Source: CADEEN01 sp963740395
Lineage (GTDB): Bacteria > Pseudomonadota > Gammaproteobacteria > Burkholderiales > Burkholderiaceae_C
Direction of reading: 5' to 3'
DNA length: 64,000 nucleotides
Assembly: GCA_963740395.1 (NCBI GenBank)
Contig: CAVUEP010000019.1
Coordinates: 10,152-74,151, forward strand
Of this stretch, positions 31,113-42,021 are shown in pieces; the stretch's first letter is position 1; each line of letters starts with the position of its first letter. Both the position numbers and the translations under genes were made by a program. The notes under the pieces were generated by a model. The model searched no databases. It worked only from the letters and a program-made list of their open reading frames with translations, and was not told where the DNA came from.

Positions 31113-31156
31113 TTACAGGCTTTGCGCCAGTTGCTCCAGGATCGCCGGGTTTTGGT
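31113..31156 (-). pseudogene. Remnant of a second acetyl-CoA synthetase C-terminus
   Basis: On the minus strand this reads QNPAILEQLAQSL followed by TAA, the same peptide as the last 13 residues of acs, which ends 124 bp away. The codons differ at five synonymous positions (for example CTG for CTT, GCG for GCT) while the peptide is unchanged. It is therefore not a sequencing echo of acs but a leftover of a diverged paralog whose body is gone. Nothing upstream of it is acs-like; the sequence between the two tails is unrelated. Confidence 0.6.
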
Positions 31157-31205
31157 GGGCCCGTCACGTCGCTGAGCGACATGAGTGCCCCCCGAATCCC
31201 GGCGT

Positions 31206-31227
31206 GCGCCGTGCGAGCGCACGGCGC
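31206..31227 (-). terminator. GC-rich hairpin downstream of acs
   Basis: A perfect 9-bp stem with a 4-nt loop (GCGCCGTGC-GAGC-GCACGGCGC) begins 10 bp past the acs stop. It lacks a T-run on either strand, so it may stabilise the acs mRNA end or mark a Rho-dependent stop rather than act as an intrinsic terminator. Confidence 0.45.
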
Positions 31228-31236
31228 GCAACTCGC

Positions 31237-33202
<1,966 letters not shown>

Positions 33203-33345
33203 GCGGGTCTCCTGCGAGGGGTTGGCTGTCAGCACGACAAGGTAGGGCCGCGCGCTGACCGGTGCCTTACTCTGCCCCAAAAGCGGGCTTCGTGGATGGG
33301 CTGCCACAATCCCGCGCATCCGGAATTCCCCTGAACTGCACCACC

Positions 33346-33945
33346 ATGGCCCAACGCCCCGCTTCCCTGACGCCCGAAATGCGCACCCTGCCCAAGATCA
33401 TCTTCATGAGTCGCTGGCTGCAGCTGCCGCTGTACCTGGGCCTGATCGCCGCCCAGGGCGTCTACGTCTGGCACTTCCTGCTCGAACTCTGGCACCTGAT
33501 CGAGGCCGCCTTCGGCAGCCAGACCGCGATCGGCATCCTGGCCAAGAGCATCGGCTACACCGGTCAAACGATCGCGCTCAACGAGACCATCATCATGCTG
33601 GTCGTGCTGGCGCTGATCGACGTCGTCATGATCAGCAACCTGCTGATCATGGTCATCGTCGGCGGATACGAGACCTTCATCTCGCGCATGAACCTCGAGG
33701 GGCACCCGGACCAGCCCGAGTGGTTGAGCCATGTCAACGCCTCGGTGCTGAAGGTCAAGCTGGCCACGGCGATCATCGGCATCAGCTCGATCCACCTGCT
33801 CAAGACCTTCATCAACGCCGAGAATTACAGCGACAAGGTGCTGATTGCGCAGACTGTGATCCACATCACCTTCCTGCTGTCGGCGATCGCGATCGCCTAC
33901 ACCGACCGGCTGATGTCTCACCCGAAGTCGGCTGCACAACACTGA
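33346..33945 (+). CDS. YqhA/UPF0114 family membrane protein
   Basis: A 199-residue inner-membrane protein of the UPF0114 (TIGR00645) family, function unknown. It carries the family segments FMSRWLQLPLYLGLIAAQG, LIDVVMISNLLIMVIVGGYETFISR and the loop HPDQPEWLSHVNASVLKVKLA, with four membrane helices in total. It starts with a good ATG after AGTTCA-poor leader sequence; no ribosome-binding site stands out. Convergent with dcd (29-bp gap). Confidence 0.88.
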   Translation: MAQRPASLTPEMRTLPKIIFMSRWLQLPLYLGLIAAQGVYVWHFLLELWHLIEAAFGSQTAIGILAKSIGYTGQTIALNETIIMLVVLALIDVVMISNLLIMVIVGGYETFISRMNLEGHPDQPEWLSHVNASVLKVKLATAIIGISSIHLLKTFINAENYSDKVLIAQTVIHITFLLSAIAIAYTDRLMSHPKSAAQH

Positions 33946-33974
33946 CGCGCCGGGCGCGTACCTGCCGGCCCGGC

Positions 33975-34544
33975 TCAGGTCTTGGGCAACGTGACCCCGC
34001 GCTGGCCTTGGTACTTGCCACCGCGGTCCTTGTACGAGGTCTCGCAGACCTCGTCGCTCTCGAAGAACAGCACCTGCGCGCAGCCCTCGCCGGCATAGAT
34101 CTTGGCCGGCAGGGGCGTGGTGTTGCTGAACTCCAGTGTCACGAAGCCTTCCCACTCGGGCTCGAAGGGGGTGACGTTGACGATGATGCCGCAGCGGGCG
34201 TAGGTGCTCTTGCCCAGGCAGATGGTCAGCACATTGCGTGGGATGCGAAAGTACTCCATCGTGCGCGCAAGCGCGAAACTGTTCGGCGGGATCACGCAGA
34301 CGTCTGCGTTGATGTCGACGAAACTCCGCTCGTCGAAATTCTTCGGGTCGACCACCGTCGAGTAGATGTTGGTGAAGACCTTGAACTCAGGCGCGCAGCG
34401 GATGTCGTAGCCGTAGCTCGACGTGCCGTAGCTGACGATGCGCTGACCATCGGCCGACTGGCGCACCTGGCCCGGCTCGAACGGTTCGATCATGCCGTGC
34501 TCTTGCGCCATACGGCGGATCCACTTGTCGCTCTTGATTGTCAT
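33975..34544 (-). CDS. dcd: dCTP deaminase
   Basis: Dcd deaminates dCTP to dUTP for thymidylate synthesis. The 189-residue trimeric enzyme has MTIKSDKWIRRMA, SSYGYDIRCA, the nucleotide-binding GKSTYARCGI and the catalytic Glu in TLEFSNTTPLPAKIY, with the usual C-terminal KYQGQRGVTLPKT. Intact and of typical length. Confidence 0.97.
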   Translation of the reverse strand: MTIKSDKWIRRMAQEHGMIEPFEPGQVRQSADGQRIVSYGTSSYGYDIRCAPEFKVFTNIYSTVVDPKNFDERSFVDINADVCVIPPNSFALARTMEYFRIPRNVLTICLGKSTYARCGIIVNVTPFEPEWEGFVTLEFSNTTPLPAKIYAGEGCAQVLFFESDEVCETSYKDRGGKYQGQRGVTLPKT

Positions 34545-34700
34545 GTCGTGTCCGTTGCAGGCAGCCCGCAGTCACTGACGTAGCGTCGAAGAACGCGAAT
34601 GCCGCGAGTGAGGCCGTCCGGGGATTGTAGGCACCGCGTCACGGTCGCCGGCTTGTTCGGCGCGCTAACATCACACCACATTGCCAGCCGGGAGACCGCC

Positions 34701-35234
34701 ATGAGCGCTGCCACCGAACTGATGGTCAAGTACGCGACCTACCACCGCGATCGCCGCAATATCGCCACCCACTTCGTCGGCATCCCGCTCATCGTGTTCG
34801 GCGTCGGCGGCCTGCTCGCGCGACCAGGATTCGAATTGCTGGACTGGCCCCTGACGCCCGCCGCCGTGGCCTGGGCACTGAGCACGCTGTGGTACCTGAC
34901 GCGGGGCAATCTGGCACTGGGGCTGGCCGTCAGCATCGTGAACCTGTTGCTGATCCTGGCCGCAATGCCGCTGGGCCGACTCCACACGGCGGCTTGGCTG
35001 GTCTGGAGCCTGGGCGCCTTTGTCCTCGGTTGGGCAATTCAGTTTGTCGGCCACTATTACGAGGGCAAGAAGCCGGCCTTCGTCGACGATCTGCGCGGTC
35101 TGCTCGTGGGCCCGATGTTCATCACCGGCGAAGCAATGTTTGCGCTCGGCTGGGGCAAGACCATGCTGGCCGAGATCGAGTCGCGCGCCGGCCCCACGCT
35201 GCTGCGCGACCTGCACGCACCGGCCACCCGCTGA
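34701..35234 (+). CDS. DUF962/Mpo1-like membrane protein
   Basis: A 177-residue protein with MVKYATYHRDRRNIATHFVGIPLIVFG, whose conserved HxxxNxxxHxxG pattern is that of DUF962 proteins related to yeast Mpo1, a 2-hydroxy fatty acid dioxygenase. A second His lies in WAIQFVGHYYEGKKPA. Three or four membrane segments. A ribosome-binding site GGGAGA precedes the ATG. The enzymatic role is inferred from the family only. Confidence 0.82.
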   Translation: MSAATELMVKYATYHRDRRNIATHFVGIPLIVFGVGGLLARPGFELLDWPLTPAAVAWALSTLWYLTRGNLALGLAVSIVNLLLILAAMPLGRLHTAAWLVWSLGAFVLGWAIQFVGHYYEGKKPAFVDDLRGLLVGPMFITGEAMFALGWGKTMLAEIESRAGPTLLRDLHAPATR

Positions 35235-35243
35235 GGCGGGCTG

Positions 35244-36140
35244 TCAGCCCGCGACGACGCGCACGGGCGGTCGCTCGGGCTCGGGTTCGGCGTCGAAGCG
35301 GTCGAAGCCGCAATAGCAGATGAAATGGCGCTGACTGGCGCGGCCGAACAGCGTCATGCCCAGCCTGCAGGCCAGTTCGTAGCCCATCTGCGTCACGCCG
35401 TTGCGCGAGATGATGATCGGCACGCCCAACTGGGCCGACTTCATGACCATCTCGCTGGTCAGGCGCCCCGTGGTGTAGAAGACCTTGTCGCCGCCCTGGC
35501 CCAGCGCCTCGTCGGCGTGCAGCCACATCCAGCCGGCGATGGTGTCGATGGCGTTGTGGCGACCGACATCCTCGACAAAGTTCAGCATCTCGGTGCCGCG
35601 GAACAGGGCGCAACCATGCACCGATCCGGCGCGGCGGTGCACGCTGTCGGTCTTGCGCATGGCCTCGTTGAGTGCCTGCACGGTCGACTGGCGGATTCGG
35701 GCATGGGCCGCCGACGGCAGCTTGGACGCATCGAGGTCGTCCATCAGGTTGCCGAACATCGTGCCCTGGCCGCAACCGGTGGTGACGATCCGGCGCGCCG
35801 TGCGGTCGGCGATGGACGGCGTCGCGCCACGACGCGTCTTGACCGCTGCCGCTTCGACGTCCCAGTCGACCGTGATCGACTCGACTTCGTCCGGCGACTC
35901 GACCAGCCGCTGGTTGCGCAGATAGCCCAGGGCCAGCAGCTCAGGCGCAGCACCCAGCGTCATCAGGGTGACGATCTCGCGCGTGTCGACAAACAGCGTC
36001 AGTGGCCGCTCGGCCGGGATCTGGATCGTGCGATGCTGGCCGAATTCGTCGCGCACCTCGACTTCGCGCGTCAGCGGCGCGCGGGCCTCGGTCAGGCGGG
36101 GCAAGAGGCGTGTGGAACGGACTTCGGGCCGGGGCAACAT
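35244..36140 (-). CDS. fdhD: Formate dehydrogenase accessory sulfurtransferase FdhD
   Basis: FdhD passes sulfur from IscS to the molybdenum cofactor of formate dehydrogenase. The 298-residue protein has LGAAPELLALGYLRNQRLV, VEDVGRHNAIDTIAGWMW, FYTTGRLTSEMVMKSAQLGVP and a C-terminal FICYCGFDRF. The Cys-loop reads TTGCGQGTMFG: the first Cys of the CxxC pair in E. coli FdhD is kept but the second is Gly. It is the last gene of the formate dehydrogenase operon, 24 bp after the small exported protein. Confidence 0.93.
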   Translation of the reverse strand: MLPRPEVRSTRLLPRLTEARAPLTREVEVRDEFGQHRTIQIPAERPLTLFVDTREIVTLMTLGAAPELLALGYLRNQRLVESPDEVESITVDWDVEAAAVKTRRGATPSIADRTARRIVTTGCGQGTMFGNLMDDLDASKLPSAAHARIRQSTVQALNEAMRKTDSVHRRAGSVHGCALFRGTEMLNFVEDVGRHNAIDTIAGWMWLHADEALGQGGDKVFYTTGRLTSEMVMKSAQLGVPIIISRNGVTQMGYELACRLGMTLFGRASQRHFICYCGFDRFDAEPEPERPPVRVVAG

Positions 36141-36164
36141 GGGCCCGTTATAACCGCCAGGACA

Positions 36165-36512
36165 TCAAGTCTTCTTGGCAGGGGCTTTGGCCGCTGCGGC
36201 GGCGGGCGCAGCCGGTGCGGCCGCGGCGGCAGGCGGCGGATAGACGAACGGCCCCGGATCGGCGCAGGGCGGGGTCTCGGTGGGCGCCTTGACGGCCTTG
36301 CCGGCCTTCTTGGCCTCGGCCTGGTAGCGCGCCGCCGTGCGGTCCATCGACTTGCACAGCTGGAAGCCGGCGACCTTGCCGCCATGCGCCGTCTTTGCCG
36401 CGGCTTCGGCCGCCTTGGCCTTGGCCTCGTCGGTCAGCACCGGCGCCGGAATCTTCGCCATGGCCATCGACGCGGTCAACAGCAGCACGGACAGGGTGAC
36501 GATGCGCTTCAT
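36165..36512 (-). CDS. Small exported Ala/Lys/Pro-rich protein of the fdh operon
   Basis: A 115-residue protein with a signal peptide (residues 1-19, IVTLSVLLLTASMAMA) and a mature part rich in Ala and Lys: a helical segment with LTDEAKAKAAEAAAKTAHGG, FQLCKSMDRTAARYQAEA with one Cys, TETPPCADPGPFVYPPP with another, then a poly-Ala/Pro tail ending in KAPAKKT. No domain recognised. Two Cys could form a disulfide in the periplasm. It lies 22 bp downstream of the gamma subunit, so a role near the membrane arm of the complex is a fair guess. Confidence 0.72.
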   Translation of the reverse strand: MKRIVTLSVLLLTASMAMAKIPAPVLTDEAKAKAAEAAAKTAHGGKVAGFQLCKSMDRTAARYQAEAKKAGKAVKAPTETPPCADPGPFVYPPPAAAAAPAAPAAAAAKAPAKKT

Positions 36513-36534
36513 GCGGTCTTCTCCAGGAGGGGGT

Positions 36535-37679
36535 TCAGACTTGGCGGGCCAGCGGCGCTGCGGCCTCGGCCGACCGTTGGGCCGGAATCTTGCCGGTACG
36601 GATGTCGTCAGCCCAAAGCGAATGGTGCTCGCGGGCCCAGCCTTCATCGACGCTGCCGGTGCGCATGGCGCTGTAGGCGCCCTTCATGCCGATCGTGCCG
36701 ATATAGATGTGGCCGAGGAACATCGTCATCATCAGCAGCGCCGCGACGGAGTGGATCATGTGCGCGATCTGCATGTCGCCGCGCAGGTAGGCCATGCCGG
36801 GAACCAGTTGGTCGAGCACCAGGCCTGAGCCGACCACGATCAGCCCGAACAGGAACACGCCCAGCCAGAAGACGACCTTCTCGCCGGCATTGAAGCGGTG
36901 CGACGGCACCTCCTGCGCCACCGAGCAAGCCGCCGCCCTTGGCCAGCCACGCCAGGTCGCCCGCGCGCGGCAGGTTGTCGCGCACGAAGGTCACGATCAC
37001 GACCAGCAGCGACACCGCGAACAGCGGACCGGCGAAGTTGTGCGACGTCTTCAGCGCATAGCTCAGCCAGCCGAACAAGCGTGGCACCGATCACCGGCAG
37101 CAGGAAGAACTTGCCGAAGGCCATCACCAGACCCGACACCGCGAGCACCACGAAGGCGATGGCGTTGGTCCAGTGCGCCGCGCGCTCGAAGGGCGTGAAG
37201 CGCTCGATCTTGCGGCCGGTGTCGGCCACATGCCCGCCCAACGGGCCCTTGCGCCAATAGAACAGAGCGATGGCCAACACGACGATGAGGATCAGCGAGC
37301 CGCCATACGGAATGATCCAGTTGTTGCGCACCTGGCGCCAGGCTTCGCCGGCGGTGGTCAGGCGCGAACCGGGGAACTGCACGAAGGGCTGGATCAGCAT
37401 GCCCTTTTCCGCGCCCGGCAGGCTGGTGTAGCCCTGCTTGTCGCCCGAATCGCGCACGTCACGCCAGAACGGCGCGTTGTTGCCGGGTTGGCTCTTGCCG
37501 CGCTGGGCGTTGGTCTCGTCGGGCTTGGGCTCGGCCGGGGCCACGAAGTTGGCCGGCGGTCCGGCGGGTTTGGCATCCGCAGCCACCGGCGCCGCGGGCG
37601 CTGGCGCCTGTTGTGCCCACAGCGTCGCCGGCATCGCCAGCGCAGCCAGCATCAGGATCGTTCGCGTCACGCTTTGCAT
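36535..37679 (-). CDS. Formate dehydrogenase gamma subunit (cytochrome b), two frameshifts
   Basis: The gamma subunit anchors formate dehydrogenase and passes electrons to quinone through two haems b. About 380 residues: signal peptide (1-22), a periplasmic Pro/Ala-rich extension with FWRDVRDSGDKQGYTSLPGAEKGMLIQ, a first membrane helix (GGSLILIVVLAIALFYW) and the cytochrome b fold (FERAAHWTNAIAFVVLAVSGLVMAFG; HNFAGPLFAVSLLVVIVTFV; IHSVAALLMMTMFLGHIYIG) with His haem ligands. Shifts near 37080 and 36915; length 2 modulo 3. It is longer than FdnI because of the N-terminal extension, as in other FDH3-type enzymes. Confidence 0.9.
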
Positions 37680-37696
37680 GGTGGCCCCCTGCAGAT

Positions 37697-37951
37697 TCAC
37701 GGCGTCTTGGTGGTGGCCACGGCCGCGATGCGTGACTTCTCGTTCTGCCCCTGCGCGCGCTTGCGCATCTGCTCTTCCCAACTGGCCTGGTCACCGCTCT
37801 TCCAGCCTTCGACCACGCTGCTGCTCTTGGCCATGTCCCAGGCCTTGGAGTCCAACTTCTTGACCGAGGACTGGCCGATCTCCTGCGGCTTGTCGCCGCA
37901 GCCTGCCGCAGCCACCGACATCACCAGAACTGCCATCGTGATTCGCATCAT
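37697..37951 (-). CDS. Small lipoprotein in the fdh operon
   Basis: An 84-residue protein with a lipoprotein signal peptide: MMRITMAVLVMSVAAAGC, with a lipobox VAAAGC-like AAAGC and the lipidated Cys near residue 18. The mature part (CGDKPQEIGQSSVKKLDSKAW, WKSGDQASWEEQMRKRAQGQNE) is charged and Trp-containing. No domain recognised. It sits between the beta and gamma subunit genes (8 and 17 bp gaps), so it is surely co-expressed and may act in periplasmic assembly or stabilisation of the complex. Confidence 0.75.
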   Translation of the reverse strand: MMRITMAVLVMSVAAAGCGDKPQEIGQSSVKKLDSKAWDMAKSSSVVEGWKSGDQASWEEQMRKRAQGQNEKSRIAAVATTKTP

Positions 37952-37959
37952 GATTGTCC

Positions 37960-38550
37960 TTATGTCGGCTTGCCGTAGGCGGTGCCCCAGCCCCAGACCT
38001 CGCTGCCCTTGCCGCGCTGCAGCACGCGGTTGCGGAAGATGTCGGCAACGACGTCGCCGTCGCCGCCGAGCAGCGCCTTGGTCGAGCACATCTCGGCGCA
38101 GGCGGGCAGCTTGCCTTCGGCCAGGCGGTTGCGACCGTACTTCTCGAATTCGGCCTCGCTGCCATTGGCTTCGGGGCCGCCGGCGCAGAAGGTGCACTTG
38201 TCCATCTTGCCGCGCAGGCCGAAGGTGCCGTTGGTCGGGAACTGCGGCGCGCCGAACGGGCAGGCGTACGAGCAGTAGCCGCAGCCGATGCAGACGTCCT
38301 TGTCGTGCAGCACCACGCCCTCGTCGGTGCGGTAGAAGCAGTCGACCGGGCAGACCGCCATGCAGGGTGCGTCGCTGCAATGCATGCAGGCCACCGAGAT
38401 GCTCTTCTCGCCCGGCACGCCGTCGTTGAGCGTGACCACGCGGCGGCGATTGACGCCCCAGGGCACGTCGTGCTCGGCCTTGCAGGCGGTGACGCAGCCG
38501 TTGCACTCGATGCAACGCTCGGCGTCGCAGATGAATTTCATTCTTGCCAT
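37960..38550 (-). CDS. fdh3B: Formate dehydrogenase FDH3-type beta subunit
   Basis: The beta subunit relays electrons from the catalytic subunit to the gamma cytochrome through four 4Fe-4S clusters. The 196-residue protein has CIECNGCVTACKAEH, CMHCSDAPCMAVCPVDC, CIGCGYCSYACPFGAPQ and CTFCAGG...CAEMCSTKALLGG, the expected sixteen-cysteine layout. It lacks the C-terminal membrane helix of FdnH/FdoH, as FDH3-type beta subunits do. It starts 12 bp after the alpha subunit stop. Confidence 0.93.
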   Translation of the reverse strand: MARMKFICDAERCIECNGCVTACKAEHDVPWGVNRRRVVTLNDGVPGEKSISVACMHCSDAPCMAVCPVDCFYRTDEGVVLHDKDVCIGCGYCSYACPFGAPQFPTNGTFGLRGKMDKCTFCAGGPEANGSEAEFEKYGRNRLAEGKLPACAEMCSTKALLGGDGDVVADIFRNRVLQRGKGSEVWGWGTAYGKPT

Positions 38551-38562
38551 GGCATTGTCTCC

Positions 38563-41539
38563 TTAGGCCCGTTCGATCTGGCAGACCGTCGTCTTGGTTT
38601 CCTGCATCATCGTCACGCTGTCGTAGCCGTAGGTCGTGGCGGTGTTGACCGCCTCGCCCCGCACCACCGGCGCCGCGCCCTGCGGGTAGTACTGGACCAA
38701 GTCGACGCCGCCCCAGCGGCCGGAGAAGTGGAACGGCAGGAACACCGTTTCGGCGTTGACACGCTCCGTGACCAGGGCCTTGACGCGCAGGCCCTTGAAG
38801 TTGGGCACGGCCGCCGTGCCCGGCGTCTTGACCCAGACGAACTCGCCGTTGCGGATGCCGCGGTCGTTGGCTGCCTTCGGGTTGATCTCGACGAACATGT
38901 CCTGCTGCAGCTCGGCCAGCCAGGGGTTGGAACGCGTCTCCTCGCCGCCGCCCTCGAACTCGACCAGGCGCCCTGATGTCATGACCAGCGGGAAGGTCTT
39001 GCCGATGTCCTTGTTGGCCTCCTGCACGGTCTTGAACAGTGTGGGCAGGCGCCAGAAGGCCTTCTTGTCGTCGTGCGTCGGGTACTTGGCCACCAGGTCC
39101 GGGCGGTTGCTGTACAGCGGCTCGCGATGCTGCGGGATCGGGTCGGGGAAGTTCCAGACCACCGCGCGCGCTTTGGCATTGCCGAAGGGGTGGCAGCCGT
39201 GGTTCTTGACCGCGACACGGATGATCGCGCCGGTCGGGTCGGTCTTCCAGTTCTTGCCCTCGGCGGCCTTCTTCTCGTCGTCGCTGAGTTCGTCCCACCA
39301 GCCGAGTTTCTTCAGCAGCAGGTGGTCGAATTCGGGGTAGCCACTGGTCAGGTCGGCGCCCTTGCTGTGCGAGCCGTCACCGGCCAGCAGGTTGACGCCG
39401 TCGCGCTCGACCCCGAAATTGGCGCGGAAGTTGCCACCGCCGTCCATCATGTGCCTGCTGGTGTCGTACAGATTGGGCGATCCCGGGTGCTTGAGTTCGG
39501 GCGTGCCCCAGCAGGGCCATGGCAGGCCGAAGTAGTCGCCGTCGAGGACGTAGCCGGTTTCCTTGTCGATGCCGCCTTTGGCGCGCAACGACTTGACGTC
39601 GAAGACATTCATGTTGCGCATGTGCGCCTTCAGCCGCTCCGGGCTCTGGCCCGTGTAGCCGATGGTCCAGACGCACTTGTTGATCTCGCGCAGGATGTCC
39701 TCGACCACGGGCTCATCGTTGCCCTTGACCTTGTGGAACTTGTAGTTCTTGGTCAGCTCCTTGTCGAAGCCGAGCTTCTGCGCCAGCTGGTACATGATCA
39801 TGTGGTCGCTGCGGCTCTCCCACAGCGGCTCGATGACCTGCTCGCGCCACTGGATCGAACGGTTCGACGCCGTCACTGAGCCGGTGGTCTCGAACTGTGT
39901 GCAAGCCGGCAGCAGGTACACGGCCTGGTTGGCATTGCGGTCGGCGGCGTTGGCCGAGGGCATGGCCGCCATCGCGGCGGTGGCCGAGGGGAAAGGATCG
40001 ATCACGACCAGCAGGTCGAGCTTGTCCATCGCCTTCTTCATCTCCAGGCCGCGGCTCTGCGAGTTGGGCGCGTGGCCCCAGAAGAACAGGCCGCGCAGGT
40101 TGCTGTCCTGGTCGATCAGGTCGTTTTTCTCGAGCACGCCGTCGATCCAGCGCGACACCGTCATGCCGGCCTTGGTCATCATGCCTGGCGCGTACTGCTT
40201 CTTGATCCACTCGAAGTCGACGTCCCAGGTGGCGGCGAAATGCTTGAACGAGCCCTCGGCCAGGCCGTAGTAGCCCGGCAGCGAATCGGGGTTCGGACCG
40301 ACGTCGGTGGCGCCCTGGACGTTGTCGTGACCGCGGAAGATGTTGGCGCCACCGCCGCTGACGCCAACGTTGCCCAGCGCCAACTGCAGGATGCACGAAG
40401 CGCGCACCATCGCATTGCCGATCGAGTGCTGGGTCTGGCCCATGCACCAGACGATCGTGCTGGGGCGGTTCATCGGCCATCGTCTTGGCAACCTGCAGGC
40501 AGGTGGCCTCGTCAACACCACAGGCTTCCTCCACCTTGTCGGGCGTCCACTTGGCCAGCACGTCCTCGCGCACCTTGTCCATGCCGTAGACGCGGTCCTC
40601 GATGTACTTCTTGTCTTCCCAGCCGTTCTTGAAGATGTGGTGCAGCACACCGAACAGGAACGGGATGTCGGTGCCCGAACGCAGGCGCACGAACTGGTCG
40701 GCCTTGGCCGCTGTGCGTGTGAAGCGCGGATCCACCACGATCATCTTGCAGCCGGCTTCCTTGGCATGCAGCATGTGCAGCAACGACACCGGGTGCGCCT
40801 CGGCCGCATTGCTGCCGATGTACAGCGCCGCCTTGCTGTTCTGCATGTCGTTGTACGAATTGGTCATGGCGCCGTAGCCCCATGTATTGGCCACGCCGGC
40901 CACCGTCGTCGAGTGGCAGATGCGCGCCTGGTGGTCGGTGTTGTTGCTGCCCCAGAGACTCATCCACTTGCGCAGCAGGTACGACTGCTCGTTGTTGTGC
41001 TTGCTGGATCCGACCACGAAGATCGAGTCCGGACCGCTCTGCTTGCGCAGGTCGAGCATCTTGGCGCTGATCTCGTTCAGCGCCACGTCCCAGCTGATCT
41101 TCTGGTACTTGCCGTTGACGAGTTTCATCGGCGAGCGCAGGCGGAATTCGCCATGGCCGTTCTCGCGCACGGCCGCGCCCTTGGCGCAATGGGCGCCCAG
41201 GTTGATCGGCGAATCGAACACCGGTTCCTGGCGCATCCAGACGCCGTTCTCGACCACGGCGTCGATGGCGCAGCCGACCGAGCAATGGCCGCAGACCGTG
41301 CGCTTGACGACGACCTTCTTGGCGCCTTCGGCGGCCGTGCCACCGCCGGCCGCCTCGGCCTTCTTGACCAGCACCAACTGCGACGCGGCCATGCCAGCGC
41401 CGACGCCCAGGCCCGAACGGCGCAGAAAGGCGCGACGGTCCATGGTGGAGATCGCGCGACCCAGGCCGCGCGCCAGACTGGAGACCAGCGCGGACGCATT
41501 CGCGCCGCCAGCCGAGGGGGACTTGCGTGTGAGCAACAT
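38563..41539 (-). CDS. fdhA: Formate dehydrogenase catalytic alpha subunit (TAT, Cys form), one frameshift
   Basis: The catalytic subunit oxidises formate to CO2 at a bis-MGD molybdenum or tungsten centre. About 990 residues. The twin-arginine signal DRRAFLRRSGLGVGAG is preceded by about 33 extra residues. The 4Fe-4S motif is CGHCSVGC. The active-site segment ARICHSTTVAGVANTWG has Cys where E. coli FdnG has selenocysteine. Further landmarks: IVWCMGQTQHSIGN, NIFRGHDNVQGATDVGPN and the C-terminal MGD-binding VMTSGRLVEFEGGGEE. One shift near 40475; length 1 modulo 3. Export needs the TorD-like chaperone and the TAT system. Confidence 0.95.
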
Positions 41540-41591
41540 GGGAGCTCCTCGAAACGGAATCAGGACGGATCGGGCGCGGCGCGCACGACGC

Positions 41592-41804
41592 TCAGACGCG
41601 GGTCGTCTGGTAGTAGTCGAGCACGTGCTGCGTGACGCGGTAGCCGCCGCCCTTCTCAGGTGCGGCCTTTGGCGTCGCTACGGCGGTGTCCTGGGCCGGC
41701 TTCAACGCCGGCAGGGCGACGGCCGCGGCCGCGAGGGCCCCGGCGGTTCCGGCGCCCGCGAACAGGCGGCGGCGCGACAGACGATCAGACTTCGGATCAT
41801 TCAT
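41592..41804 (-). CDS. Small TAT-targeted peptide of the fdh operon
   Basis: A 70-residue protein with a twin-arginine leader (RLSRRRLFAGAGTAGALAAAAVALPAL) and only about 35 mature residues, ending GGGYRVTQHVLDYYQTTRV. It matches the formate dehydrogenase region TAT-target family (TIGR02811), conserved upstream of alpha subunits, with no known function. It precedes fdhA by 52 bp. No redox motif or cysteine in the mature part. Confidence 0.85.
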   Translation of the reverse strand: MNDPKSDRLSRRRLFAGAGTAGALAAAAVALPALKPAQDTAVATPKAAPEKGGGYRVTQHVLDYYQTTRV

Positions 41805-41831
41805 GGACGTCTCCTGTGCCCGCATCAACAT

Positions 41832-41883
41832 AGGGGGCAAGCACCCCTGATTAGGGTCTTTCCCGATCGGGCCCGCAATCAGG
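41832..41883 (-). promoter_or_regulatory. Nested inverted repeats in the leader of the fdh structural genes
   Basis: Upstream of the TAT-peptide gene lie three overlapping dyads: AGGGG-N7-CCCCT (41832-41848), CCTGATT (41846-41852) pairing with AATCAGG (41877-41883), and between the latter a perfect 10-bp palindrome CCCGATCGGG (41862-41871). They fall 28-79 bp before the start codon, inside a 217-bp gap after the torD-like gene. This could be an operator or an alternative-folding mRNA leader. I found no match to the Moco riboswitch consensus as I know it. Confidence 0.4.
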
Positions 41884-42021
41884 TATGCCCCTAGTCGCAA
41901 TTCGCACAGTCCGCGATGCGGCCCTTGACGCGCGCCGTCGCCGCCCGGCCAACTGTGCGACGCGGCGATATTGCAGCGCAGCATCATGCGTCATCCGGCG
42001 CGCCTGGGCCTGCTGCGGCGC

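Noticed and set aside
31113..31156. Second acs tail as an assembly echo
   Set aside because: The two copies differ at five synonymous codons, which a read or assembly duplication would not produce.
40880..40920. Selenocysteine in the formate dehydrogenase alpha subunit
   Set aside because: The active-site codon encodes Cys (ARICHSTTVAG) with no in-frame UGA.
41805..42021. Moco riboswitch before the formate dehydrogenase structural genes
   Set aside because: Dyads are present, but I could not fit the Moco RNA consensus; reported only as nested inverted repeats.
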